NCBI GenBank assembly: GCA_019117495.1
Contig: DWZP01000012.1
Span: 32,608 to 96,607, forward strand
Direction: 5' to 3'
Source: Fusicatenibacter_A intestinipullorum
GTDB lineage: Bacteria > Bacillota > Negativicutes > Acidaminococcales > Acidaminococcaceae
Length of the DNA stretch: 64,000 bases
Part shown: piece by piece, positions 1 to 7,899 of the stretch
Layout of the letters: each line of letters begins with the position of its first letter
How positions within the stretch are numbered: position 1 is the first letter of the stretch
Translations under genes and position numbers: made by a program
Notes under the pieces: generated by a model
Seen by the model: the letters and a program-made list of their open reading frames with translations, nothing else
Databases searched by the model: none
What the model was told of the DNA's origin: nothing

Positions 1-2
1 AA

Positions 3-686
3 AAAGTTAAGGAAAATATCGGTTATATGTCGCAGAAGTTCAGCCTGTACCTTGATATGACGGTGTTTGAAAACCTTGATTTTTATGCCGGTATGTACGG
101 GCTGAAAGGTGAAGAAAAATATGCCCGCATTGAAGAAATGATTGAGCAGATGAATCTTAAAGATAAACGCAACGAGTTTTCCGGCAATCTTTCCGGCGGT
201 TTAAAGCAGCGTCTGGCGCTGGGGTGCGCCATACTGCACAAACCCAAGCTACTGTTTTTGGATGAACCGACAAGCGCCGTTGACCCCATTTCGCGCCGCA
301 GCTTTTGGCAGATAATCCACGCGCTGGCAATCGGCGGCACTACGATGGTAGTAACGACGCATTTTATGGAAGAAGCCGAACACTGCGATGAAATGGTATT
401 TTTGGATGCCGGGAAAATGGTTGCCGAAGGCAGCCCCAAAAAGCTGAAAGACAGCATTAAAGGCACGCTGGTAAGCATTGCCAGTGATGATTCCATTAAA
501 CTGCGTGAAGAAATTAAAAAGCGCATTCCCGTGGAAGATGCCTATATTTTCGGGCGCGAACTGCGTGTGCTGGTTGCGCCGCAGGATTTGCCGCTGCTTT
601 CGGACTGGCAGTATAAAATTATTGAACCGACAATGGAAGATGTATTTTCGTATTATCTTGATAAAAAGGGCGGTGGCAAAGTATGA
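3..686 (+). CDS. ABC transporter ATP-binding protein, 5'-truncated by window edge
   Basis: This is the ATPase subunit of an ABC-2 type exporter (drug, polysaccharide or unknown substrate), acting on the inner face of the cytoplasmic membrane. The frame is open from the first bases of the window, so the true start and the Walker A loop lie outside. What remains shows the Q-loop (GYMSQKFSLY), the signature LSGGLKQRLALG, Walker B LLFLDEPTSAVDP and the H-loop His in VVTTH. The first in-frame ATG at 27 falls inside the Q-loop and cannot be the start. The stop overlaps the start of the next gene (ATGA), indicating translational coupling with the permease. Similar to YbhF-type ATPases. Confidence 0.93.
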   Translation, partial: KVKENIGYMSQKFSLYLDMTVFENLDFYAGMYGLKGEEKYARIEEMIEQMNLKDKRNEFSGNLSGGLKQRLALGCAILHKPKLLFLDEPTSAVDPISRRSFWQIIHALAIGGTTMVVTTHFMEEAEHCDEMVFLDAGKMVAEGSPKKLKDSIKGTLVSIASDDSIKLREEIKKRIPVEDAYIFGRELRVLVAPQDLPLLSDWQYKIIEPTMEDVFSYYLDKKGGGKV

Positions 687-1801
687 ACAGGCTGCTCGCT
701 TTATTAAAAAAAGAATTTATCCAGATGCGGCGCGACCGCCTGACGCTGGTAATTTTGCTGATTATGCCGGTGGTGCAGCTTATAATATACGGCTTTGCCA
801 TTAATACGGACGTAAAGCATTTAAAAACTGCGGTATTTGACCAGTCGTTGTCTGCCGAAAGCAGGGAGCTTTTAAACAGCTTCACCGCCAGCGAATATTT
901 TGACCTTATTTACATAGAAGACAGTTTTGAAGACGTTAACCGCAGGGTCGATGCAGGCGATGCCAAAGTGGGCGTAATTATTCCGCCCGATTTGGAAGAA
1001 AACTTAAAGCATAACAGGCAGACACCGGTACAGGTTATTGTAGATGCTACCGATTCCCAGTCGGCGGCTTCGGCTATAGCGGCGGCGCAGTCCATAGGCA
1101 ATGTAAAATCGCAGGAGGCTTTGCAGGAAAAATACGGTCTGCACAGCAGCCAGACTTCGCTGTATGATGTGCGTGTACGCGCCTGGTACAATCAGGATTT
1201 TGTAACGGCGTTTTATATGGTGCCGGGCATTATCGGCGTTGTGCTGACAATGACCATGGTTCTGATAACCTCCATGGCGATTGTGCGCGAAAAGGAAAAC
1301 GGCACGATGGAGCAGCTTATTGTAAGCCCGCTGCGCCCATGGGAACTGATACTCGGCAAAATCATTCCTTATATTTTTGTCGGCTATGCGCAGATAACAA
1401 TTGCGCTGTTTGCGGGCATTATAGTTTTTAACGTACCGGTGCGCGGCAGCATTACCTTGCTGTATGTTCTGTCGTCGCTGTTTATTACGGCGTCGCTGTC
1501 GCTGGGTGTTTTAATCTCCAGCTGCTCCAAAACGCAGATGCAGGCCATACAGATGGGCGTATTTGTGCTGCTGCCGAGCATTATGCTGTCAGGATTTATT
1601 TTTCCGCGTGAATCAATGCCTGACTTTTTCTATTACCTGGGAAATTTATTGCCGCTTACGTATTATCTGCAAATTTTGCGCGGCATTTTGTTAAAAGGCA
1701 ACGGGCTGGAAATTATGTGGCCGCAGGTAATGGCGCTGGTAATTTTTATTTTGCTGACGCTTGGTGCAAGCATTAAAAAATTTGTAAAAACATTGAACTG
1801 A
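683..1801 (+). CDS. ABC-2 type transporter permease (YbhS/YhhJ-like)
   Basis: Membrane subunit of the ABC-2 exporter whose ATPase is immediately upstream (4-base overlap). The 372-residue protein has an N-terminal membrane helix after a KKEFIQMRRDR stretch typical of the family, a large extracytoplasmic domain of about 150 residues, then five hydrophobic segments in the C-terminal half. The motif IVREKENGTMEQLIVSPLRPWELILGK is split here as REKENGTMEQL and SPLRPWEL, the classic ABC-2 permease signature. Substrate cannot be told from sequence. In E. coli-type systems two such permeases follow the ATPase; only one is present here. Confidence 0.93.
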   Translation: MNRLLALLKKEFIQMRRDRLTLVILLIMPVVQLIIYGFAINTDVKHLKTAVFDQSLSAESRELLNSFTASEYFDLIYIEDSFEDVNRRVDAGDAKVGVIIPPDLEENLKHNRQTPVQVIVDATDSQSAASAIAAAQSIGNVKSQEALQEKYGLHSSQTSLYDVRVRAWYNQDFVTAFYMVPGIIGVVLTMTMVLITSMAIVREKENGTMEQLIVSPLRPWELILGKIIPYIFVGYAQITIALFAGIIVFNVPVRGSITLLYVLSSLFITASLSLGVLISSCSKTQMQAIQMGVFVLLPSIMLSGFIFPRESMPDFFYYLGNLLPLTYYLQILRGILLKGNGLEIMWPQVMALVIFILLTLGASIKKFVKTLN

Positions 1802-1812
1802 AAATGTTATAA

Positions 1813-1869
1813 AAACCCTCCGGTATGTTATAATTTAGTTGTGTAAATAACAATATTACCGGAGGGTTT
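1813..1869 (+). promoter_or_regulatory. Promoter inside a 13-bp inverted repeat that covers the trmK ribosome-binding site
   Basis: Positions 1813-1825 and 1857-1869 are perfect reverse complements (AAACCCTCCGGTA / TACCGGAGGGTTT). The right arm contains the GGAGG ribosome-binding site of trmK and ends one base before its ATG. A TATAAT box lies at 1829-1834 in the loop; a good -35 box is not evident. RNA reading through from the ABC operon would contain both arms and could hide the ribosome-binding site, while RNA starting at the internal promoter would lack the left arm. This regulatory reading is inference. Confidence 0.6.
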
Positions 1870-2568
1870 ATGAATATAGGCGCAAGATTGGAAGCCATAG
1901 CGGCTTTGGTGCCGCAAAACTGCGTTGTGGCAGATATTGGCACGGACCACGCATATTTGCCGGTGTGGCTTATGCAGAACGGCTTAATTAAAGCTGCCAT
2001 AGCGGCGGATATTGCCGAAGGGCCGTGCAGGGCCGCACAAACCAATATCGGCATGTATGGATTAAAAGATAAAATAGAAGTGCGCCGCGGCAGCGGGCTT
2101 ACCGTGTTAAAACCGGGAGAGGCTGACGGCGCGGTTATTGCCGGAATGGGCGGCAGCACTATTGTGCAGATTCTGGAAGAAAGCCCGGAAGTAGCCAAAG
2201 CGCTGAAATTTTTAATAGTGCAGCCAATGGCAGGCGCGCCGGGGCTGCGCAGGTGGGCGTGCGAAAACGGCTGGCGCATTGCAGACGAAGCGTTGGCGGA
2301 AGAACCGCAGCATTTATACGAAATTATTATGCTGGTGCCCGGCAGCGAGCCTCCGCACAGCAGTATAGAATATGAAATTGGGCCGTGCCTTATTGAAAAG
2401 CGGCCGCCGCTTTTTGGCAGGCATATTGAAAAACTTTACGCCGCTTACGCAAGAATGCTTAAAAACATGGCGCAGAGCAGCAAGGCGCAGCAGAGCGGTA
2501 AATATAAAAAAATGCAGGAGCTTCTTGCCGGATTGGAGGAATATAAGCATGAGTGCGACTGTGAATGA
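1870..2568 (+). CDS. trmK: tRNA (adenine(22)-N1)-methyltransferase TrmK
   Basis: SAM-dependent enzyme that methylates A22 in the D-loop of tRNA. The 232-residue length matches the family (B. subtilis YqfN). The N-terminal half is a Rossmann methyltransferase: motif I VVADIGTDHAYLPVWL near residues 20-35 carries the conserved GTDHAYLP, and AVIAGMGGSTI near residue 95 carries the family's GMGG. The C-terminal part is a helical tail of about 70 residues. It overlaps the start of the Nif3-family gene by 20 bases, the conserved Firmicutes yqfN-yqfO pairing. Confidence 0.93.
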   Translation: MNIGARLEAIAALVPQNCVVADIGTDHAYLPVWLMQNGLIKAAIAADIAEGPCRAAQTNIGMYGLKDKIEVRRGSGLTVLKPGEADGAVIAGMGGSTIVQILEESPEVAKALKFLIVQPMAGAPGLRRWACENGWRIADEALAEEPQHLYEIIMLVPGSEPPHSSIEYEIGPCLIEKRPPLFGRHIEKLYAAYARMLKNMAQSSKAQQSGKYKKMQELLAGLEEYKHECDCE

Positions 2569-3343
2569 TATAGTAAAAATTATGGACAGCATTGCTCCGC
2601 GCAATCTTGCCGAGGAGTGGGATAACGCCGGTTTTTTAATCGGGCGCGGCAATAGTTCCGTAAAAAAAATAATGGTAGCGCTTGACGTATCGCCGGAAGT
2701 TGTGCAGCAGGCTGTTGGGCAAAAAGCAGATATGCTGATAACGCATCATCCGCCAATTTTCAAACCGCTTAAAAACATCTGCGACAGCAGCTGGCAAAGC
2801 GATTTGCTGTTAAAGTGCATAGAAAACGGCATTGCCGTATACAGCGCGCATACAAGCCTTGACAGCGTACTCGGCGGCGTTAACGATGTGCTTGCGGAAA
2901 AGCTCGGCCTGGAGAAAACCGTTTCGCTGGTGAAAAATGACGATAACTGCGGTGCTTTGGGGCGCGTAGGTTATTTGCCGCAAAAAATGGAATTTGAAAA
3001 ATTTGCCCAGATTGTAAAAGAGGCGCTGGGGCTCTCCTTTGTTACCGGCATAAGTGCAGGAAAAGCTGTTTACAAGGTTGCCTTATGCGGCGGCGCCGGC
3101 ATTGATTTTATTGCCGAAGCGCTTGAGCAGGGCGCGGATACTTATGTGACCGGCGATATTAAATACCATGAAGCCCAGAATGCCGTATTCAGCGGGCTGA
3201 ACCTTATTGACGCCACGCATCAAGGGACGGAGCTGCCGGTTGTGGCGGTGCTGGCAGATAAACTTTCGCTGAGGCTGGCGGCGGCAGGCTTTGCGGCGCA
3301 GGTTTTAACGGCGCGCGAAACTTTGCTTTTTAAACAATATTAA
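2549..3343 (+). CDS. Nif3-like dinuclear metal centre protein
   Basis: Member of the Nif3/YbgI/YqfO family, which binds two metal ions and forms toroidal hexamers; the biological role is still debated (GTP cyclohydrolase I type 2 is an old label). The start is ATG 2549, preceded by GGAGGA at 2535; an earlier in-frame ATG at 2372 would lie deep inside trmK. Metal ligands are visible in LITHHPPIF, in SAHTSLDS and in IDATHQGTE near the C-terminus. At 264 residues it is the short form without the PII-like insert found in B. subtilis YqfO. Translationally coupled to trmK. Confidence 0.9.
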   Translation: MSATVNDIVKIMDSIAPRNLAEEWDNAGFLIGRGNSSVKKIMVALDVSPEVVQQAVGQKADMLITHHPPIFKPLKNICDSSWQSDLLLKCIENGIAVYSAHTSLDSVLGGVNDVLAEKLGLEKTVSLVKNDDNCGALGRVGYLPQKMEFEKFAQIVKEALGLSFVTGISAGKAVYKVALCGGAGIDFIAEALEQGADTYVTGDIKYHEAQNAVFSGLNLIDATHQGTELPVVAVLADKLSLRLAAAGFAAQVLTARETLLFKQY

Positions 3344-3361
3344 TGAATTGAGGTACAATAA

Positions 3362-4285
3362 ATGATTAGTGATTTTAAAGCCGGGGCAAAAATTTGCCAG
3401 TCGGTGCTTCTGCGTGTTCAGCGCGTAGGCACATCTTCCAACGGTGCGCCTTTTGCACGCGGGCTTGCGGAAGATAACAGCGGCAAAATACCGTTTATTA
3501 CTTTTGAAGCCGGCATTGTTGAAAAAATGCGCGAGATGGACGGCCCTTCGCCGGTAATGGTAAGCGGCAGCGTGGATATTAACAAATTTTCCGGTGAAAT
3601 GGCTTTGCAGCTGGTTATAAAAAAATTAAGCGATATCGTTCCGGAGGATGATATCAGCAACCTGCTGCCGGAAGGCGATTTTGACCACGAAGCCTATAAA
3701 GATAAATTTGACCGCCTTATAAAAAGCGTTTTAACGCCGGGGCTGCGCCTTGTTTTGGATAATGTTTTTGAAGGCGCGGTTTACGAACAGTTTTTGCGCA
3801 ATCCGGCGGGAATGAGGCTGCACCATGCTTATATCGGCGGGCTGCTGCAGCATTCTGTTGACGTGGCGGTGCTGGCAATTGCCATGGCGGAATCCATCGG
3901 CGGCGTGGATAAAGATTTAATCGTTGCGGGGGCGCTTTTGCACGATGTCGGCAAGCTGCGTGAAATTTCTGCATCCATGGGCTTTCCGTATACAACGGAA
4001 GGCAGGCTTTTGGGGCATATAAGCATGAGCGCGGCAATAGTACAGGAAGCGGCTGCCAAAGCGCGGGTTACCGGCCCTAAATTGCAGCAGCTTCTGCATA
4101 TTATTTTGTCGCACCACGGCGAACCGGAAAAAGGCTCGCCTGTTGCCTGCGCAACCAAAGAGGCTTTTATAGTGCATTATGCGGATGAACTGGACGCAGT
4201 TATGAACCAGTTTAAAAAGACGGATAATAAAAATCCGTGGGAATATAATAAAATGCTGCAGCGTTTTTTAATGAGTAATGTGTAA
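3362..4285 (+). CDS. YhaM-type 3'-5' exoribonuclease (OB fold plus HD domain)
   Basis: 307 residues with an N-terminal OB-fold of about 100 residues followed by an HD phosphohydrolase domain. The HD signature is at ALLHDVGKLREI near residue 200, preceded by LHHAYIGGLLQHSVDV, which supplies further metal-binding histidines, and followed by ILSHHGEPEKGSP. This order is that of B. subtilis YhaM, a 3'-5' exonuclease acting on RNA and single-stranded DNA. It starts 18 bases after the Nif3 gene and probably shares its transcript. Family assignment is firm; substrate preference is by homology. Confidence 0.88.
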   Translation: MISDFKAGAKICQSVLLRVQRVGTSSNGAPFARGLAEDNSGKIPFITFEAGIVEKMREMDGPSPVMVSGSVDINKFSGEMALQLVIKKLSDIVPEDDISNLLPEGDFDHEAYKDKFDRLIKSVLTPGLRLVLDNVFEGAVYEQFLRNPAGMRLHHAYIGGLLQHSVDVAVLAIAMAESIGGVDKDLIVAGALLHDVGKLREISASMGFPYTTEGRLLGHISMSAAIVQEAAAKARVTGPKLQQLLHIILSHHGEPEKGSPVACATKEAFIVHYADELDAVMNQFKKTDNKNPWEYNKMLQRFLMSNV

Positions 4286-4302
4286 GCAAATAAGGTGATA
4301 TT

Positions 4303-4605
4303 ATGCTTTACCTGTTTTTGATTATAATTGTTTTGGGATTGCTGGCAGCTATGCTGACGGTGTTTGCTAAACTTATAAGGGATTTAGGAGAACTTGCCGC
4401 TTTGATGCGCGCTTCGGGCAGCGGCACGGAAAATAATGCCGGGCACGAAAACAGCCCCGCAAATAACGGCAGCGGAGTTGTGAATGACCACCCGTACACT
4501 CAGGACGATATTATTTACAAGAACGGGCGTTATTACGAAAACGAAAACAGTGAAGACTGGGAAGAATTTGAGTACGAAATAAGCGAAGACGAAAGATTTA
4601 AATAA
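4303..4605 (+). CDS. Small single-pass membrane protein, function unknown
   Basis: 100 residues: an N-terminal transmembrane helix (residues 1-23, very rich in Leu/Ile) followed by a polar, strongly acidic tail with many Glu, Asp and Asn residues. I recognise no domain. It starts 17 bases after the YhaM-type gene with a GGTGA ribosome-binding site and is followed by a terminator, so it is the last gene of the trmK transcript. Confidence 0.65.
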   Translation: MLYLFLIIIVLGLLAAMLTVFAKLIRDLGELAALMRASGSGTENNAGHENSPANNGSGVVNDHPYTQDDIIYKNGRYYENENSEDWEEFEYEISEDERFK

Positions 4606-4620
4606 TATTTAAAAGTTTAT

Positions 4621-4676
4621 AAAACAGGTTTTTCAGGCGTTGATGTACGCGCGTGGAAAACCTGTTTTTTATTTTT
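4621..4676 (+). terminator. Rho-independent terminator after the trmK-yhaM cluster
   Basis: A 12-bp stem AAAACAGGTTTT (4621-4632) pairs with 4657-4668 and runs into a T-rich tract. It separates the upstream cluster from the secreted protein gene, which has its own promoter. Confidence 0.8.
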
Positions 4677-4735
4677 AATATATACTGTTAATGATGTTAC
4701 ACAATAACAAAAAACATGAAATTAAAATGAAAAAG

Positions 4736-4764
4736 TTGCAAAGTTATCTTAAAGTTGCTATAAT
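4736..4764 (+). promoter_or_regulatory. Sigma-A type promoter of the secreted protein gene
   Basis: TTGCAA at 4736-4741 and a perfect TATAAT at 4759-4764 are separated by 17 bp. This leaves an AT-rich leader of about 85 nt before the GTG start at 4858. Confidence 0.7.
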
Positions 4765-4857
4765 AACGGCGCTGAAGCTAATTTTATATAAATTAAAAAT
4801 CTTAATGGTTATTGTATAAAATTACAGCAAAATATTTTATTCATTGGAGGAATCAAG

Positions 4858-5508
4858 GTGAGAAAGTTTTTAATGTTGTTAATGATGCTTAGTTTAATTT
4901 GTTTGAACGCAGCTGCTTTGGCAGGTGCGCCTGCTGCGGAAAATAACGCGGCAAATGCTGTGCCTCGTCCGTTCAGCGAACGGCTGAATAAAGCTGCTGC
5001 TGAAGAAAACGGCGCAAAGGCGGCGGTGCTGTATGTTAATAATGCCAACACAACTTATGACGCGGATATAGACAGGGCAGTTCTGGAAAACATGCAGGCA
5101 GCACTAAAAACTTCTGCCTGTGAGTATATAGACGGAACTGAGTTTTTAAGGCAGCTTAACGAAAACGGCATTGCCGATATTACTCAGGCCGAAAGAGCTG
5201 ATATTGCAGACGTGTTTAAAGGCAGCGGCGTTGACTACGTTGTGCTGGTGCAGGTAGAACCTTTCGTCCGCAAGGAAAAAGTAACCGTGTTTACGCTCGG
5301 CAAAGAGATGACGGCAGTTGTGCCATTTAAAATTTTTGATGTAAAGAGCGGCAAATACATTTATAACGGCAAATTTACGGAGCTTGCCAAAGACAGTTCC
5401 GTTATCGGCGATGTCGGCAATAAATCTGTCGCGTTAAAAGCGCTTGATTCGGTTAATGCCAAAATCAGCGGAGTAATTGCTTCGCGCCTGGCGCAGGCTA
5501 AAAATTAA
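4858..5508 (+). CDS. Secreted protein of unknown function
   Basis: 216 residues, GTG start with a GGAGGA site seven bases upstream. Residues 1-23 form a typical signal peptide (positive start, MLLMMLSL core, ALAG cleavage region), so the product is exported. The mature part alternates short hydrophobic strands and helices: AAVLYVNNAN, a Cys-containing helix, VDYVVLVQVEPF, VVPFKIFDVKSGKYIYNGKF. This pattern resembles the CsgG/LpoB-like periplasmic fold, in which a damage or assembly factor builds a small alpha-beta domain, but that is only an impression. It stands alone between a terminator and the RNase P RNA gene. Confidence 0.7.
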   Translation: MRKFLMLLMMLSLICLNAAALAGAPAAENNAANAVPRPFSERLNKAAAEENGAKAAVLYVNNANTTYDADIDRAVLENMQAALKTSACEYIDGTEFLRQLNENGIADITQAERADIADVFKGSGVDYVVLVQVEPFVRKEKVTVFTLGKEMTAVVPFKIFDVKSGKYIYNGKFTELAKDSSVIGDVGNKSVALKALDSVNAKISGVIASRLAQAKN

Positions 5509-5533
5509 ATACCTGCGGCCCACATTTTAACCC

Positions 5534-5562
5534 TTGACTAATTACAGGCTTTGTGCTAAAGT
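5534..5562 (+). promoter_or_regulatory. Promoter of the RNase P RNA gene
   Basis: TTGACT (5534-5539) and TAAAGT (5557-5562) with a 17-bp spacer. The predicted start at about 5569 fits the 5' strand of the P1 helix. Confidence 0.7.
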
Positions 5563-5568
5563 ACTGAC

Positions 5569-5922
5569 AGTATGAGTGTGAAAAGCAATCGCTGACGGCT
5601 TTGCCGTAAGAGGAAAGTCCGGGCTCCACAGGGCAGAATGCCGGATAACGTCCGGCGAGGGTGACCTCAGGGATAGTGCCACAGAAATGTGTACCGCCTG
5701 CTTCGGCAGGTAAGGGTGGAACGGTGCGGTAAGAGCGCACCAGCGGACGGGTAACCGGCCGGCTAGGTAAACCCCATTCGGAGCAAGACCAAATAGGGAA
5801 GGGATGAAGCGGCCCGCTGATCCTTCCGGGTTGTGTCGCTTGAGCCTGCAAGTAATTGCCGGCCTAGATAAATGATTGCTGCCGCTTTGCGGAACAGAAC
5901 CCGGCTTATTGAGCACTCGTAT
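5569..5922 (+). ncRNA. rnpB: RNase P RNA (bacterial, class A type)
   Basis: The catalytic RNA that trims tRNA 5' leaders. The universally conserved blocks are visible: GAGGAAAGTCCGGGCTCC near 5611, ACAGGGCAGAATGCCGG just after it, GGGTGACCTCAGGGATAGTG around 5660, GTAAACCCCATTCGGAGC around 5767, and AGATAAATGATTGCTGCCG near 5867. The ends close into helix P1, 5572-5579 pairing with 5913-5920. The region contains no credible protein gene. It has its own promoter and a terminator directly downstream. Confidence 0.96.
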
Positions 5923-5933
5923 TAAGAAATTAA

Positions 5934-5964
5934 AAGGCTGGCAGAAATGCCGGCCTTATTTTTT
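5934..5964 (+). terminator. Terminator of RNase P RNA gene
   Basis: Stem AAGGCTGGCA (5934-5943) pairs with 5948-5957 through one G-U pair, with a 4-nt loop and a following T-rich run. Confidence 0.8.
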
Positions 5965-6060
5965 GCAAATTTTCAGCAGAAATTCAAAATAAGATGTTAT
6001 AATATATAAGAAATTAAAATTAATGTAAAAATACTATTGGCTAAAGGTTGGGTCTTGGCA

Positions 6061-6990
6061 GTGAAACGGATTTCATTTGTTGTTCCTGTATATAATGAAG
6101 AAGAAAATTTACATGAGTTTCATAAAAGGCTGGGCAAAGTTATGGAAGCCCTGCCCTATGATTACGATTTAATTTTTGTTGATGATGGCTCAAGCGACAG
6201 CAGCCATTTAATATTAGCCGAACTGGCTGAAAAAGACGAACATGTGCAGGTGTATTTCCTTTCGCGCAATTACGGGCACCAGCTTGCGCTGACCTGCGGG
6301 CTTGATAATGCCTGCGGCGACGCTGTTATTACCATGGACGGTGATTTGCAGCATCCGCCTGAACTTGTGCCGGAACTTTTAAAGTTGTGGGAGGACGGTT
6401 TTCAGATTGTGCAGACGGTGCGCACGGCAACGGAAGACGCCTCTTTTTTTAAAAACATTACGTCAAAGGCTTATTATAAAATTATTAATTCCATGTCCAA
6501 AGTGGAAATTACACCCGGCGGCAGTGATTTCCGCCTGATGGACAAAGTTGCTGTGGAGGCGTTCAGGCGTTACCGCGAACGTGCACGTTTTATCCGCGGC
6601 CTTGTTAATACGCTGGGCTTTAAAGTGACAACTTTTGAATTTACCGCTCCGCCGCGTTTTGCGGGCCATTCCAAATATAATCTGCGCAAAATGCTGCATT
6701 TTGCTCTGGACGGCATTACTTCATTTTCCAATCTGCCGCTGCGCTGGGCATTTTATATCGGCATTGTGTTCGGTTTAATGAGTTTTCTGGTAATTTTACA
6801 CGTTCTTTATGTAAAATATGTTGCAGATGACGCAGTGCCCGGCTGGGCAACAATGACGGCCAGCGTACTCTTTCTTGGCGGCATTCAGCTTGTAGGCATA
6901 GGCATTTTGGGCGAGTATATAGGCCGTATTTTTGAGGAAGTAAAGCAAAGACCACTGTATATAGTAGGCAGACACCTTGGCAAACGGTAG
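6061..6990 (+). CDS. Family 2 glycosyltransferase (DPMS/GtrB/ArnC-like) with two membrane helices
   Basis: Transfers a sugar from a nucleotide donor, probably to polyprenyl phosphate. Residues 1-225 are a GT-A domain: SFVVPVYNEEENL opening strand, FVDDGSSDSS for donor binding, and MDGDLQHPPELV carrying the DXD-type metal site. Two membrane helices near the C-terminus are separated by a short loop, ending in the GILGEYIGRIFEEVKQRP box typical of the GtrB-like group. I chose the GTG at 6061, giving MKRISFVVPVYN, the common family start; a TTG at 6037 adds eight residues but has no ribosome-binding site. A TATAAT box lies at 5998. Confidence 0.9.
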   Translation: MKRISFVVPVYNEEENLHEFHKRLGKVMEALPYDYDLIFVDDGSSDSSHLILAELAEKDEHVQVYFLSRNYGHQLALTCGLDNACGDAVITMDGDLQHPPELVPELLKLWEDGFQIVQTVRTATEDASFFKNITSKAYYKIINSMSKVEITPGGSDFRLMDKVAVEAFRRYRERARFIRGLVNTLGFKVTTFEFTAPPRFAGHSKYNLRKMLHFALDGITSFSNLPLRWAFYIGIVFGLMSFLVILHVLYVKYVADDAVPGWATMTASVLFLGGIQLVGIGILGEYIGRIFEEVKQRPLYIVGRHLGKR

Positions 6991-6996
6991 TTCTGG

Positions 6997-7025
6997 TTTA
7001 CAAAAGCGGCATTTTGTGCTATAAT
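6997..7025 (+). promoter_or_regulatory. Strong promoter of the NlpC/P60 gene
   Basis: TTTACA (6997-7002) and TATAAT (7020-7025) separated by exactly 17 bp, with the predicted start about 20 nt before the start codon. Confidence 0.75.
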
Positions 7026-7054
7026 TTAGTTGTTTATAAAAGCACAAGGAAGTG

Positions 7055-7729
7055 ATGCGGGTGATAAAAAAATGGTTCCTTTGTTTGGCATTGACATGTG
7101 TATTCTGTTTAGCAAACATGGCAACCGCATTAGCCTCGTTTGAATACGGGGATAATGGTCCGGAAGTCCTGGCTATTCAAAAACGCTTGGTTGAATTGAA
7201 GTATGAAATCAAATTGCTTGACGGTGATTTCGGTTCTGAAACGGAAGCCGCTGTCAAACGCTTCCAGGCGGATCAACAGTTAGAAGTTGACGGAATAATC
7301 GGTGAAGCTACTTATACGGCTTTAATGCAGAAACCTATGCCTCCTAACCGTTCCGGCAGGAGTGCTACTGTAAGAAACGTTATTCGTGCTGCCTATGGTG
7401 TAATCGGTACGCCTTATGTTTTTGGCGGAACGAGTGTATATGGCTTCGACTGCTCCGGTTTTACCCAGTATGCTTTCGCGCGTGCAGGCATCAGCCTTCC
7501 GCGTACTGCTGATGTGCAGATGTACAGCGGACGCCAGATTAGTGCCAGCCAGCTGCGCCCGGGCGATTTAATTTTCTTCAGCACTTATGAGCCCGGTCCG
7601 TCGCACTGCGGTATTTATCTTGGCAACGGACAATTCATCCATGCTGGTTCCAGTACAGGCGTAACGGTATCCTCCGCATTTACCGGCTATTGGGGCGCAC
7701 GTTATTACGGCGCATGCCGCGTTATTTAA
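7055..7729 (+). CDS. Secreted NlpC/P60 peptidoglycan endopeptidase with peptidoglycan-binding domain
   Basis: A cell-wall hydrolase cutting peptide stems. Residues 1-27 form a signal peptide ending in the ATALAS region. A PG_binding_1 repeat follows (about 30-88: GDNGPEVLAIQKRL, GDFGSETEAAVKRFQ). The NlpC/P60 domain covers about 105-224: catalytic Cys in GFDCSGFTQYAF, the PGDLIFFST turn, and catalytic His in SHCGIYLGNGQFIHAG. Three starts are possible (GTG 7052, ATG 7055, GTG 7061); an AAGGA site ends at 7050, so the second or third is likely used. The gene is transcribed alone between its own promoter and terminator. Confidence 0.93.
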   Translation: MRVIKKWFLCLALTCVFCLANMATALASFEYGDNGPEVLAIQKRLVELKYEIKLLDGDFGSETEAAVKRFQADQQLEVDGIIGEATYTALMQKPMPPNRSGRSATVRNVIRAAYGVIGTPYVFGGTSVYGFDCSGFTQYAFARAGISLPRTADVQMYSGRQISASQLRPGDLIFFSTYEPGPSHCGIYLGNGQFIHAGSSTGVTVSSAFTGYWGARYYGACRVI

Positions 7730-7736
7730 AAACATT

Positions 7737-7782
7737 AATAAACTATCAATAAAGCAGTGCTTTGTTGGTAGTTTATTTTTTT
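7737..7782 (+). terminator. Terminator after the NlpC/P60 gene
   Basis: Thirteen-bp stem AATAAACTATCAA (7737-7749) with 7765-7777, one G-U pair, followed by a run of seven T. Confidence 0.8.
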
Positions 7783-7861
7783 ATCAGCGTTATTATATCT
7801 CTGTTTTGTAATATTTTTGTGAAAGCATATTGCAAAAATACCCAAACAGCGCGATTTATTG

Positions 7862-7867
7862 TATAAT
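7862..7867 (+). promoter_or_regulatory. -10 box of the two-component operon
   Basis: A perfect TATAAT lies about 33 bases before the response regulator start. No convincing -35 box is seen at the right distance, which would fit an activated promoter. Confidence 0.45.
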
Positions 7868-7899
7868 AATGCTAATAACAGTTAATGGCGGTGGTAAAG

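Noticed and set aside
683..1801. Large minus-strand frames opposite many core genes (for example 43740-44720 opposite uvrB, 31376-32122 opposite rpoD)
   Set aside because: They mirror the codon structure of confidently identified genes, have no ribosome-binding sites and show no domain pattern.
5498..5916. Open frames of 117 and 124 codons on the minus strand
   Set aside because: They are antisense to the RNase P RNA gene, whose conserved blocks are unmistakable.
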